Below the pieces are notes generated by a model that was not told the origin of the DNA, did no database searches, and saw only the letters and a list, made by a program, of their open reading frames with translations. The translations under genes and the position numbers were made by a program. 37,972 bases of DNA from Candidatus Fermentibacter danicus (GTDB lineage Bacteria > Fermentibacterota > Fermentibacteria > Fermentibacterales > Fermentibacteraceae): positions 1-37,972 of the forward strand of contig LKHC01000132.1 of the NCBI GenBank assembly GCA_001618605.1. Direction: 5' to 3'. Shown one piece after another: positions 18,318 through 25,545 of the stretch. Numbering within the stretch: the stretch's first letter is position 1; each line of letters begins with the position of its first letter.

Positions 18318-18851
18318 ATGAGGACAGCGATAGCCTGCTGGCGCGGCCGGATTTCACCTGTGTTCGACACTGCCGTTTCCGTGACCCTCTTCGGTAGTGA
18401 CGAAGAGCCCGGCAAGAAAGTGGCCCTTCCAGAGGGTGGGCCGGCCAGGGTCGGCAGACTTCAGGAGATCGGCGTGGACCGACTCGTCTGCGGCGCCGTC
18501 ACTCCGTTCCTGAAGGACCTCCTGGAAGCGGCCGGGATCGAAGTGATCTCGTTCATCTCTGGCGATGTCTCCGAGATCGAAGAGTCGTTGAAACGGGGCG
18601 TGGATCTCCGGGAGGAGCATCCCATGCCTGGATGCGGAAGGAGACGCGGCATGCGGGGTGGATTCGGATGCGGCCCCGGCGGTGGAGGTTCAACCGGGTG
18701 CAGCCGCGGTCGACGCGGCAGGGCGGAGGACGGGGGAGCCCCGGGCGTCTGTCGCTGTCCGGTCTGTGGATTCGAGCAGCCGCACGAGCGGGGTATCCCC
18801 TGCGGAAGCATGGTCTGCCCTGCGTGCGGCGCAGGGATGGTAAGAGCGTAG
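18318..18851 (+). CDS. NifX/NifB-like (ORP-type) protein with C-terminal zinc ribbon
   Basis: This 177-residue protein is the first gene behind the sigma54 promoter. Residues 1-95 match the dinitrogenase iron-molybdenum cofactor-binding fold (PF02579), used in NifX, NafY and the Desulfovibrio orange protein, which holds a Mo-Cu-S cluster. The family-typical opening is seen (MRTAIACWRGRISPVFDTA). After a Gly/Arg/Cys-rich linker (about 105-145) come two pairs of cysteines, CPVCG and CPACG, that look like a zinc ribbon or rubredoxin-like metal site. The linker itself has further Cys residues. The ATG is set by AGGAGG and by the family N-terminus. No nitrogenase genes are present, so a nitrogen-fixation role is unlikely; metal-cluster handling within the ORP-type complex is the best guess. 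Confidence 0.85.
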   Translation: MRTAIACWRGRISPVFDTAVSVTLFGSDEEPGKKVALPEGGPARVGRLQEIGVDRLVCGAVTPFLKDLLEAAGIEVISFISGDVSEIEESLKRGVDLREEHPMPGCGRRRGMRGGFGCGPGGGGSTGCSRGRRGRAEDGGAPGVCRCPVCGFEQPHERGIPCGSMVCPACGAGMVRA

Positions 18852-18872
18852 TTGAACGGAAAGGAGAGGGAA

Positions 18873-19190
18873 ATGCCGGGTGGAGACGGGACTGGACCGA
18901 GAGGAATGGGTCCATCGATCGGCAGGGGACTGGGTTTCTGCGGCCGAGCGGGTGTGCCGGGTGCAGCCGGCGGATTCCGGCGGCCCGGGTTGGCTTGTCG
19001 CAGGGGATGGGGGGCGGGTCGGGGAGGGTATGCGGCCGGGGCCGCTCCCGTTGGATCGGTCGAGTACACCGCCGAGGAGGAGAGACGCATGCTCTCGGCA
19101 CGGGCAGACATGCTGAGGAAGGCTCTCGATGACATAGAGGCGAGGCTCGGGAGCCTCGAAGCGCAGGAAGGCTCTGCAGACAAGTCCTGA
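18873..19190 (+). CDS. DUF5320-like small protein
   Basis: This 105-residue protein starts with MPGGDGTGPRGMGPSIGRGL, the usual opening of the small DUF5320 family found next to NifX/Mrp-type genes in anaerobes. A Gly/Arg-rich middle with two cysteines follows, then a C-terminal coiled coil of about 35 residues (EEERRMLSARADMLRKALDD). The in-frame TTG at 18852 was not used because AAGGAGAGG directly precedes the ATG at 18873. Its function is unknown; its position implies a part in assembly or regulation of the metal-cluster proteins. The coiled coil suggests self-association or a partner. Confidence 0.8.
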   Translation: MPGGDGTGPRGMGPSIGRGLGFCGRAGVPGAAGGFRRPGLACRRGWGAGRGGYAAGAAPVGSVEYTAEEERRMLSARADMLRKALDDIEARLGSLEAQEGSADKS

Positions 19191-19259
19191 CCGGAAACGC
19201 CGCAGTCAAGGATGTTCCTTCGGCGGCACCGGCCGGTCGGGGATGCAAAAGGAGGCAGC

Positions 19260-19619
19260 ATGAGGATAGCTTTCGCTTCGAAGGGGGATAACCGGGAGTC
19301 CATGCTGGACGAGAGGTTTGGAAGGGCCGCCAGGATAGTCGTCGTGGACACCGATAGCGGTACTGTCGAATCCATCGACAACACAGCCGGTATCTCGGCT
19401 GCACAGGGCGCCGGGATCCAGGCAGCCGAGAGGGTGGCGAACCTGGGTGTGGAAGCCCTCGTCACGATGCACTGCGGGCCGAAGGCCTTCGCAGTCCTCA
19501 AGCATGCAGGAGTCGAAGTATGGTCGGCGCCGTCCTGCACCGTCGGCGAAGCCCTCGATATGCATCGGGAGGGCAGGCTCGCACGGCTCTCGGAAGCCGA
19601 CGTGGATACTCACTGGTAG
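19260..19619 (+). CDS. NifX-like (ORP-type) metallocluster-binding protein
   Basis: This 119-residue protein consists of a single domain of the dinitrogenase iron-molybdenum cofactor-binding family, the size and form of the Desulfovibrio orange protein. It opens MRIAFASKGDNRESMLDERFGRAARIVVVD and contains the conserved helix IQAAERVANLGVEALVTMHCGPKAF, with the cysteine common in this family near residue 70. AAAGGAGG gives a strong ribosome-binding site before ATG 19260. Compared with the first gene of the operon it lacks the C-terminal zinc ribbon. Together they suggest two related but non-identical cluster carriers in one operon. Confidence 0.88.
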   Translation: MRIAFASKGDNRESMLDERFGRAARIVVVDTDSGTVESIDNTAGISAAQGAGIQAAERVANLGVEALVTMHCGPKAFAVLKHAGVEVWSAPSCTVGEALDMHREGRLARLSEADVDTHW

Positions 19620-19651
19620 AGCATCGACCCCATCACGGGAGAGTGACACGA

Positions 19652-19936
19652 ATGTCATCCTGGACCAAGCATGACAAGGAGTACGGACAGCTTCTGAAAG
19701 AGCTGGAAGGCATCGCAGGCCGGGAGGGGCTCGTCCTCAATCCGGACATGGAGCGACTCGACAAGGTGGTGGGTCTCATGACCGAGAACCTGGTCGCAAC
19801 CGGCAGGAGATATTGCCCCTGCAAGCAGTCGCATCCCCTCGACCCCGGGAAGGACAAGGTCTGTCCCTGCCCCGAATGGAAGGATGAGATAGGCGACCAG
19901 GGGAACTGCTTCTGCAGGCTTTTCTTCACGAAGTGA
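19652..19936 (+). CDS. Ferredoxin:thioredoxin reductase-type catalytic protein
   Basis: This 94-residue protein carries the cysteine pattern of the ferredoxin:thioredoxin reductase beta chain (PF02943): YCPC, VCPCPEW and CFCRLFF. These residues bind a 4Fe-4S cluster next to a redox-active disulfide, so electrons from ferredoxin can reduce a thiol target. In anaerobes such proteins occur without the plant-type variable subunit. Here it lies between a NifX-like protein and two ferredoxin-containing ATPases, and its stop overlaps the next gene's GTG start (GTGA). It could keep thiols or the metal cluster of the ORP-like proteins reduced. This is inference from context. Confidence 0.85.
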   Translation: MSSWTKHDKEYGQLLKELEGIAGREGLVLNPDMERLDKVVGLMTENLVATGRRYCPCKQSHPLDPGKDKVCPCPEWKDEIGDQGNCFCRLFFTK

Positions 19937-20835
19937 ACGGCGGCGGATCCTTCACAGTGGCTGTGGCGTCCGGGAAGGGCGGCACCGGGAAGACGACCGT
20001 GGCGGTGAATCTGGCCAGGAGCATGGGTACCCGGGTGACACTGCTCGACTGCGACGTGGAGGAGCCCAACTGCACGCTTTTTCTTTACGGCGGAATAATT
20101 ACGACCCGTGAGGTCGGCATTCCGGTTCCGGAAGTCGACGAGAGCCTCTGCGACGCCTGCGGCGAGTGCAGCAGGTTCTGTGCCTACAAGGCGATAGTAT
20201 CCGTTGGATCAGCTCCTTTGGTTTTTCCCGGCATGTGCCACGGCTGCGGGGGATGCGCCCTGGTCTGCCCCCGCGGGGCGATAAGTGAGAAGGAGTCCCG
20301 CATCGGGACGGTCGAGCGGTCTGAATGCGGTTCTGTGACACTGGTGACCGGCAGGCTGGATGTCGGGATGGCCATGGCCCCGCCCCTCGTGCGCGCGGTC
20401 AAGGAATGCTCGAGGGCCGGAGAACCCTGTATCATAGACTGCCCGCCGGGCACATCCTGCCCGATGATCGCAGCCATCCGCGGAGCGGATATGGTTCTGC
20501 TCGTAACCGAGCCGACCCCCTTCGGCCTGCACGACCTCGGTCTCGCAGTGAACGCCGTGGCTGAAGTGGGCATTCCCGCCGGCATAGTGGTGAACAGAAC
20601 CGGACCTGAAGGTCTGGACGTAGGAGCGTTCGCGAAGGAGAGAGGCATACCGGTGCTCCTCGAAATACCGGATGACAGGAGGGCCGCCGAGGCCTATTCC
20701 AGGGGCGAACTTCTGGTAGATGCCATTCCGGGGTGGAAATCCCTGTTCGAACTGCTACGCGAGCGGACTGTTGCAATGGCCGGGGGACGGATGACGAGAG
20801 AGTTCCGTCAGGGCCGTGACCGGAGGCCGGAATGA
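19933..20835 (+). CDS. MinD/ParA-type ATPase with inserted 2[4Fe-4S] ferredoxin domain (first)
   Basis: This is a 300-residue deviant-Walker-A P-loop ATPase (SGKGGTGKTT, residues 13-22) with a ferredoxin domain inserted after the second strand. The two cluster motifs are CDACGECSRFC (73-83) and CHGCGGCALVCP (102-113). IIDCPPGTSCPMI is the Walker B region. The same architecture is found in the ATPases of the Desulfovibrio ORP operons (DVU2103/2104 type) and is thought to assemble or transfer metal clusters. It starts with GTG overlapping the preceding stop and ends overlapping the next ATG, so it is tightly coupled on both sides. Confidence 0.9.
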   Translation: MNGGGSFTVAVASGKGGTGKTTVAVNLARSMGTRVTLLDCDVEEPNCTLFLYGGIITTREVGIPVPEVDESLCDACGECSRFCAYKAIVSVGSAPLVFPGMCHGCGGCALVCPRGAISEKESRIGTVERSECGSVTLVTGRLDVGMAMAPPLVRAVKECSRAGEPCIIDCPPGTSCPMIAAIRGADMVLLVTEPTPFGLHDLGLAVNAVAEVGIPAGIVVNRTGPEGLDVGAFAKERGIPVLLEIPDDRRAAEAYSRGELLVDAIPGWKSLFELLRERTVAMAGGRMTREFRQGRDRRPE

Positions 20836-21713
20836 GAGAGATAGTCGTCGTGAGCGGCAAGGGGGGCACCGGCAAGACGAGCGTGAGCGCCTCCCTGGCG
20901 GTGCTGGCGGCGCCGGTCGTTGTTGTGGACTGCGATGTGGACGCCGCCGACACGCACATGCTCCTCACGCCTTCTCCCGGACGGGAGAACGCGTTCCTCA
21001 GCGGCCACATGGCCGTCATCGACCCCGGGGCATGCACCGCCTGCGGAAAGTGCCTGGAGCTGTGCCGTTTCGACGCTGTATCCGGGGATACGAGTGGGAT
21101 CTATCAGATCGATCCGGTCGGCTGCGAGGGATGCGGGGTGTGCGCGAGGTTCTGCCCGTCCGGCGCCATACTGATGGAGGAGAGAAACTGCGGCGTCTGG
21201 ATGGTTTCATCCGCCAGGACCGGTCCTCTTGTTCACGCGAGGCTGGCACCGGCCGCGGAGAACTCCGGCAGGCTCGTATCGCTGGTCCGTACGGAGGCTC
21301 GCAGGATCGCATCGGAGAAGGGCCTGGAAACAGTGATCTGCGACGGTCCTCCGGGCATCGGATGCCCTGTCATCGCCTCGGTCACCGGGGCTTCGATGAT
21401 CCTGGCCGTCACCGAACCCTCCCTGTCGGCGCTGCACGATCTGGAGCGGGTTCTCTCGCTGGCGGCACACTTTTCGGTTCCCTCCGCGGTTTGCATCAAC
21501 AAGCACGACATAAACCCCGACATCACGGAGAGGATCGAGTCTGCAATGAAGGAGAGAGGCGTCCCGGTGGCAGGCAGGATCGGGTATGATCCTGGCTTCA
21601 CCAGGTCCCTCCTGACGGGGATGACCGTCGTCGAAACCGACTCCCCCACGGCCGCCGAGATCGTGCGGCTCTGGGAGGAATTACTCTCGATCGGAGACAG
21701 CGGAGATGGCTGA
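20832..21713 (+). CDS. MinD/ParA-type ATPase with inserted 2[4Fe-4S] ferredoxin domain (second)
   Basis: This 293-residue paralogue of the preceding gene has the same order of parts: P-loop VSGKGGTGKTS at the N-terminus, ferredoxin insert with CTACGKCLELC and CEGCGVCARFCP, and Walker B ICDGPPGIGCPVI. The two proteins have clearly diverged, so this is an old duplication. Such ATPases usually work as dimers, and the adjacent pair suggests a heterodimer. Its ATG overlaps the preceding stop, and its 3' end overlaps the start of mrp by 8 bases. Role in metal-cluster assembly is inferred from the ORP context. Confidence 0.9.
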   Translation: MREIVVVSGKGGTGKTSVSASLAVLAAPVVVVDCDVDAADTHMLLTPSPGRENAFLSGHMAVIDPGACTACGKCLELCRFDAVSGDTSGIYQIDPVGCEGCGVCARFCPSGAILMEERNCGVWMVSSARTGPLVHARLAPAAENSGRLVSLVRTEARRIASEKGLETVICDGPPGIGCPVIASVTGASMILAVTEPSLSALHDLERVLSLAAHFSVPSAVCINKHDINPDITERIESAMKERGVPVAGRIGYDPGFTRSLLTGMTVVETDSPTAAEIVRLWEELLSIGDSGDG

Positions 21714-22560
21714 GACTTGTCCGACGAATTCACAGACCCTTGAGGATGACAGGCTGAACAGGCGCATGGACCGGATCGGGCACAAGATAGTTGTGCTTTC
21801 GGGCAAGGGCGGCGTCGGCAAGAGCACGTTTGCGGTCAATCTCGCGGTCTCCCTCTCACTTTCCGGCAGGAGGGTCGGGCTGATGGACACCGACATCCAC
21901 GGGCCCAGCATCCCGACGATGCTGGGCCTCGAGGAGTCGTCCATCGGCGGGAGCGAGGGTGAGATAGAGCCGGTAGTGGTGGCCGGGATCAAGGTCGTCT
22001 CCATCGGTTTCTTCACGAGGAACATGGACGATGCCGTGATCTGGCGCGGGCCGCTCAAGGCCGGGGTGATACGGCAGTTCATGTCCGACGTGGCATGGGG
22101 TGACCTTGATTACCTGATAATCGACTCGCCTCCCGGGACGGGGGACGAGCCTCTGACCGTCTTACAGTCTCTGGGGACCGTCGATGGCGCGGTGATCGTG
22201 ACGACACCGCAGAAGGTGTCGGCCGTCGACGTCAGGAGGTCGGTCACTTTCTGCAGGCAGCTCGGGGTCGATGTGCTCGGGATCGTGGAGAACATGAGCG
22301 GGTTCGCCTGTCCGAAGTGCGGAGAGGTGACCGGCATTTTCAGTTCGGGTGGCGGCCGCAGTATTGCCGATGACATGGGCGTGCCGTTCCTGGGGTCTAT
22401 CCCTATGGATCCGGCAGTCGTGGAGGCCTGCGACCAGGGCAGGCCCTTCGTCTACCATTACTCGAAGACAGCCACCGCATCCGCGATGCAGGACATCCTG
22501 GACAGGCTCGCAGGTCGGGCGGCATCGGATACTGCTGTGTCTGCCGGAGGAATAGAGTAG
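21706..22560 (+). CDS. mrp: Mrp/NBP35-type iron-sulfur carrier ATPase
   Basis: This 284-residue Mrp-family ATPase carries and inserts Fe-S clusters. It has the P-loop LSGKGGVGKST, the family hallmark MDTDIHGPSIPTMLG, Walker B DYLIIDSPPGTGDE, and the C-terminal FACPKCG motif whose two cysteines bridge a cluster in the dimer. The N-terminal extension is short and lacks the MIP18-type domain of some Mrp proteins. It overlaps the preceding ATPase gene and is the last gene of the operon; repeat copy C and hairpins follow. In D. vulgaris an Mrp-type protein (DVU2109) is part of the ORP complex, which supports the same assignment here. Confidence 0.93.
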   Translation: MAETCPTNSQTLEDDRLNRRMDRIGHKIVVLSGKGGVGKSTFAVNLAVSLSLSGRRVGLMDTDIHGPSIPTMLGLEESSIGGSEGEIEPVVVAGIKVVSIGFFTRNMDDAVIWRGPLKAGVIRQFMSDVAWGDLDYLIIDSPPGTGDEPLTVLQSLGTVDGAVIVTTPQKVSAVDVRRSVTFCRQLGVDVLGIVENMSGFACPKCGEVTGIFSSGGGRSIADDMGVPFLGSIPMDPAVVEACDQGRPFVYHYSKTATASAMQDILDRLAGRAASDTAVSAGGIE

Positions 22561-22625
22561 GGAAGCCGGCAAGCGCAGCGGAACGCGCAGGATGAATCTG
22601 AAGAAGCGGGGGTATCCGGAACGCC

Positions 22626-22657
22626 GAGTTTGGTCCAAATGTTAAAAACGATCTGAT
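22626..22657 (+). repeat. Copy C of a 32-33 bp intergenic repeat
   Basis: It contains TTTGGTCC and AAAAACGATCTGAT, and lies between mrp and the convergent C25 protease gene, 76 bp past the protease stop. It differs from copy D by one base (AAATG for AGATG). Confidence 0.85.
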
Positions 22658-22664
22658 AAGGGGA

Positions 22665-22688
22665 GGGGCGCCGGAGGACCGGCGCCCC
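22665..22688. terminator. Hairpin between mrp and protease gene 1
   Basis: GGGGCGCCGG (22665-22674) pairs perfectly with CCGGCGCCCC (22679-22688) around AGGA. It lies between two convergent genes and may stop transcription from both sides. No T-run is present. Confidence 0.6.
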
Positions 22689-22707
22689 TCGATGATATCG
22701 GGGCTGT

Positions 22708-22726
22708 GGGGAGCCTGAGGCTCCCC
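22708..22726 (-). terminator. Hairpin directly after protease gene 1
   Basis: GGGGAGCC (22708-22715) pairs with GGCTCCCC (22719-22726) around TGA, seven bases beyond the stop codon at 22734-22736. It belongs to the segment absent from duplication unit 2. Confidence 0.6.
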
Positions 22727-22733
22727 GGGGGGG

Positions 22734-25127
22734 TTACCTCAGCACCACGAGGTTCCGCGAGGTTGCGAAGCCCGGAGCCTCGAAGCGGATCGTATAGATG
22801 CCGGCCGGGACTCTCGAACCGCTTGCGGACTCGAGGTTCCAGACCAGGGAGTGACCGCCCTGGGCAAGCTCCGTGTCGAGCAGGCTGGTCACGATCCTGC
22901 CGGCCATGTCGAACACGGTCAGGCTGGCGCGGCCCGCGCTGCCCATCGTGAATTCGATAGCGGCGCTCGAGAAGGCGGGGCTGGGGTTCGGGGAGCCCAT
23001 GGCGAACGCTCCGGTGGTCCCCTCGGTCTCCTCGATGCCGAAGCCCAGCACCTGGATCGTACCGCGGTAGCTGTTGTAGTCGCGCGCCCAGACGGTCACG
23101 GACATTTCACCGATTGTCGCCGGACTGACATTGAAGGTCGCCTGGCCCGAGGAGTTGGTGGTGCCGACCATGTAGACCTCGCCGGTCTGCCAGTCGCCCT
23201 TCTGCAGGCACACGCGGGCGCCCGACAGGGGGCCGGAGGTTCCGGTGACGGTGACTGTGACGCTTGCGGGCGAGTATATCGAGGAAGGATGCGACACGGT
23301 CATGCTGGAGGCCTGCGTCGACCACATCGGCAGCTCGGGGTCGCCCATCAGGTTGTACTCCATCGTGCACCAGTGCCAGTAGGCGTCGTCCGGGGGAAGG
23401 AACCTGTCGACGCTGACGGCATGAGCGGGGCCGAGGTTGTAGACGCCGTTCTGCCTGTATTCCACATAGAACTGCTTGACGATGTCGTTGCTGAGGCCGG
23501 TGCCCGGCGCCACGCCGGTCATCCCCCAGCCGTACCTGCAGTTGAAGGCGCCGAAGCCGCCGCCGTTCGCGGCACGCACCCAGGCGTCGCCGCAGCAGGT
23601 CTGGGTGTCGAATGCCCCTATGAGGCAGGAGATCGAGTTCCAGATGGCTATCGTGCCAGTGCTGGACATGTTGTTGAGCGCAAGGATGTGGGTCGTCGTC
23701 CAGCTGTTGCCGTAGGAGGTATACATCTCCGTCTCGCCGCCGTGGCTGGAGTGCATTACATGGTGCGGCCCGGCATTGATCATGGCGGAGGTGATGGCGG
23801 GGGTATTGCCGGGCGGGACCTCCTCGTGGCAGCCTTCGATCTCCCAGGTGGTGGGGAAGTAGTTATCGACCAGATAGGCCAGCGCGCTTCCGTAAACGGG
23901 TACGCCGGCGTCATCCCACAGATAGCCGGTGGAGAAGCCCAGGCGCATCTCCTCGGGAGCGGTTTCGAAGTAGTCGTACAGGCTGCCGGAGAGATGCTCG
24001 TAGGTGAATGCCTTGTCTATGAACAGGTTGGCATCCGCGACTGACCTGACGGGAGCCCTGCCGACCCAGAAGTCGGGGTGGTAGTCCATCTGATCGATGC
24101 CGTACTCGCCCCAGACGCGGTTTCCGTTGGAGTCCCACCTGTCGTATCCGGGAGCGGTGTCGTTGTTGTCGGCGAAATAGATGTCGCAGGGGGCCAGCGG
24201 CTCCTGATTGCTGCCCGCACGGAGCATTACATGCCTGCCTGCAATCTTGTCGTCATCGCCGACGATGAGGACGTACTCGACGCCCTCGGTGCGGCAGTCC
24301 GTCAGGAAGGCCCTTATCTCCTGCAGAAGATCGTAGGCGGTGTACTGGGACTGGATCCAGGTCACGTCGACGACCCTGGTCGGAACGCCCTTGGCCGTCT
24401 TCCAGTCGGCCAGCCTCTGCATGGCCCCAACGTAGTCCTGATGGGAAATGATCACGTACTCGCCGTAGGCCAGCTCGTTGGGCTCAACGATGCTGGCGCC
24501 GGAGTGCGATACCGCCTCAGGGTTGACCACCATGGAGCGCACGATGTCCATCGAGCGCTGCTCGCTCTGATCGGAGCGGCGCAGGATCGTGCGGGCCTCC
24601 TCGGAGTTCACGATGTCCAGCGATACCGTTAGGGAGGTCAGTGTCTCGATACGGCCGCTGACGGAGTTCCAGCGGACGGGATAGACGTTGAGGGAGGCGA
24701 CCGGTATCCCGAGGATGGGGCCGGACCCCTTCAGCTCGGCGGTCTCGAACGGGAACTGGACGTCGTTGCCGTATATGTGAGTGTCGAGCACGACAGGCCT
24801 TGCTTCGTGCTCGACCGAGAACGGCAGGGCGGGGCCGTTGGGCATGACCTCGAACCTGCCACGCACCGGCGTGTATGCGGCCTCGACCACGGTCAGGCTG
24901 CGGGCGATGGTTCCCGTGGGGAGGGCGACCTTGACCGGAAGCACCGGCAGGGAGGGCAGTCCCTCTCCGTTGATTATGGTCGCTCCGTCGTAGGAGACTC
25001 TGGTATAGGGTCCCACTGCGTCCATGTTGACGGCCGAGGCGTCGAGCGGGATGCTCACGAGCATCTCGTCCGCCGATGCGGCGCCGGCCAGCGTAAGAAC
25101 AGCGAGCACGCAGAGCAGGATTTTCAT
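22734..25127 (-). CDS. Secreted gingipain-family (C25) cysteine protease 1
   Basis: This 797-residue exported endopeptidase starts with a signal peptide (MKILLCVLAVLTLAGAASA). AAAGGAGG sets the start at 25127; the frame stays open further upstream only because it runs into decayed sequence. A propeptide-like region (about 20-215) is followed by the caspase-like C25 catalytic domain (about 218-600). Catalytic His462 lies in HSSHGG and Cys501 in NSISCLIGAFD, spaced much as in gingipain R. An Ig-like domain (about 609-690) and a FlgD-like C-terminal domain (about 695-797, GSPNPSPAFSS to SRNLVVLR) follow. Domains like the latter route cargo through type IX secretion in Bacteroidota. Substrate specificity cannot be read from the sequence. 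It shares most of its length with the neighbouring copy, and differs mainly around the catalytic loops and Ig-like domain. Confidence 0.9.
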   Translation of the reverse strand: MKILLCVLAVLTLAGAASADEMLVSIPLDASAVNMDAVGPYTRVSYDGATIINGEGLPSLPVLPVKVALPTGTIARSLTVVEAAYTPVRGRFEVMPNGPALPFSVEHEARPVVLDTHIYGNDVQFPFETAELKGSGPILGIPVASLNVYPVRWNSVSGRIETLTSLTVSLDIVNSEEARTILRRSDQSEQRSMDIVRSMVVNPEAVSHSGASIVEPNELAYGEYVIISHQDYVGAMQRLADWKTAKGVPTRVVDVTWIQSQYTAYDLLQEIRAFLTDCRTEGVEYVLIVGDDDKIAGRHVMLRAGSNQEPLAPCDIYFADNNDTAPGYDRWDSNGNRVWGEYGIDQMDYHPDFWVGRAPVRSVADANLFIDKAFTYEHLSGSLYDYFETAPEEMRLGFSTGYLWDDAGVPVYGSALAYLVDNYFPTTWEIEGCHEEVPPGNTPAITSAMINAGPHHVMHSSHGGETEMYTSYGNSWTTTHILALNNMSSTGTIAIWNSISCLIGAFDTQTCCGDAWVRAANGGGFGAFNCRYGWGMTGVAPGTGLSNDIVKQFYVEYRQNGVYNLGPAHAVSVDRFLPPDDAYWHWCTMEYNLMGDPELPMWSTQASSMTVSHPSSIYSPASVTVTVTGTSGPLSGARVCLQKGDWQTGEVYMVGTTNSSGQATFNVSPATIGEMSVTVWARDYNSYRGTIQVLGFGIEETEGTTGAFAMGSPNPSPAFSSAAIEFTMGSAGRASLTVFDMAGRIVTSLLDTELAQGGHSLVWNLESASGSRVPAGIYTIRFEAPGFATSRNLVVLR

Positions 25128-25162
25128 CTGTTCCTCCTTTGGAGCTTCCATGTTCCGATCTC

Positions 25163-25470
25163 TCGGTATCCTGCGGCTGTCAGCATCGTGACGAATCCGA
25201 CGACGGCCGCCTTTCCGTCTTGAGCGATGCACCTCCGGTAAATCCCCAACCGTACTGAACCGGCCTCCGAAGAGAGGGCGACCATCCAGCCCGCGTCGAA
25301 GAAAACCTGGCCGGGGCACAGGCATCCGCTCCGGATGCCTCCCCGAGGATCACACGCTGATCATATACTGAAAACCCGGAAACACGGTCGAGTTCCCTGA
25401 TGAGTCGTCCGGATCCTGAAGCGACACGCCCGGGGAACGACCGTGATCGCGTTCACCCGAGCCGGGCCTG
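25163..25470 (-). pseudogene. Decayed 3' fragment of the hypothetical gene at 27990-28625
   Basis: This stretch matches the last about 100 codons of the intact gene upstream of protease 2, including an unbroken FFDAGWMVALSSEA. It has several small deletions that shift the frame. The stop codon position reads CGA on the minus strand instead of TGA. It lacks the gene's signal peptide and membrane segment altogether. It is a by-product of the tandem duplication and separates protease 1 from any upstream gene, so protease 1 probably needs its own promoter. Confidence 0.85.
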
Positions 25471-25509
25471 TGATGAATCCGGGGAAGCGGGGATGATACC
25501 CGGAGAGCC

Positions 25510-25541
25510 GAGTTTGGTCCAGATGTTAAAAACGATCTGAT
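25510..25541 (+). repeat. Copy D of a 32-33 bp intergenic repeat
   Basis: It contains TTTGGTCC, AGATG and AAAAACGATCTGAT, and ends five bases from the stop codon of protease gene 2. Read in the direction of the protease gene it follows the stop directly, as copy A does for the VUT transporter gene. Confidence 0.85.
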
Positions 25542-25545
25542 AGGG

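Larger units (their letters stand above)
22591..25470. repeat. Unit 1 of a tandem segmental duplication (protease gene 1)
   Basis: This about 2.88-kb unit matches 25472-28327. It contains, in order on the + strand, a flank starting GATGAATC, repeat copy C, the C25 protease gene and a decayed fragment of the gene found intact upstream of protease 2. The match ends at GAGCCGGGCCTG (25459-25470), equivalent to 28316-28327. Unit 1 differs by about 80 bp of hairpin-rich DNA at 22658-22733 that unit 2 lacks. Confidence 0.85.

Noticed and set aside
18318-19619. Nitrogen-fixation cluster suggested by NifX-like domains
   Set aside because: There are no nifHDK, nifE/N or nifB radical-SAM genes. The set matches the ORP system instead.
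25128-25325. Upstream extension of protease 1 by 66 codons
   Set aside because: The extension is an out-of-frame reading of the decayed gene fragment. A signal peptide and AAAGGAGG mark the true start at 25127.
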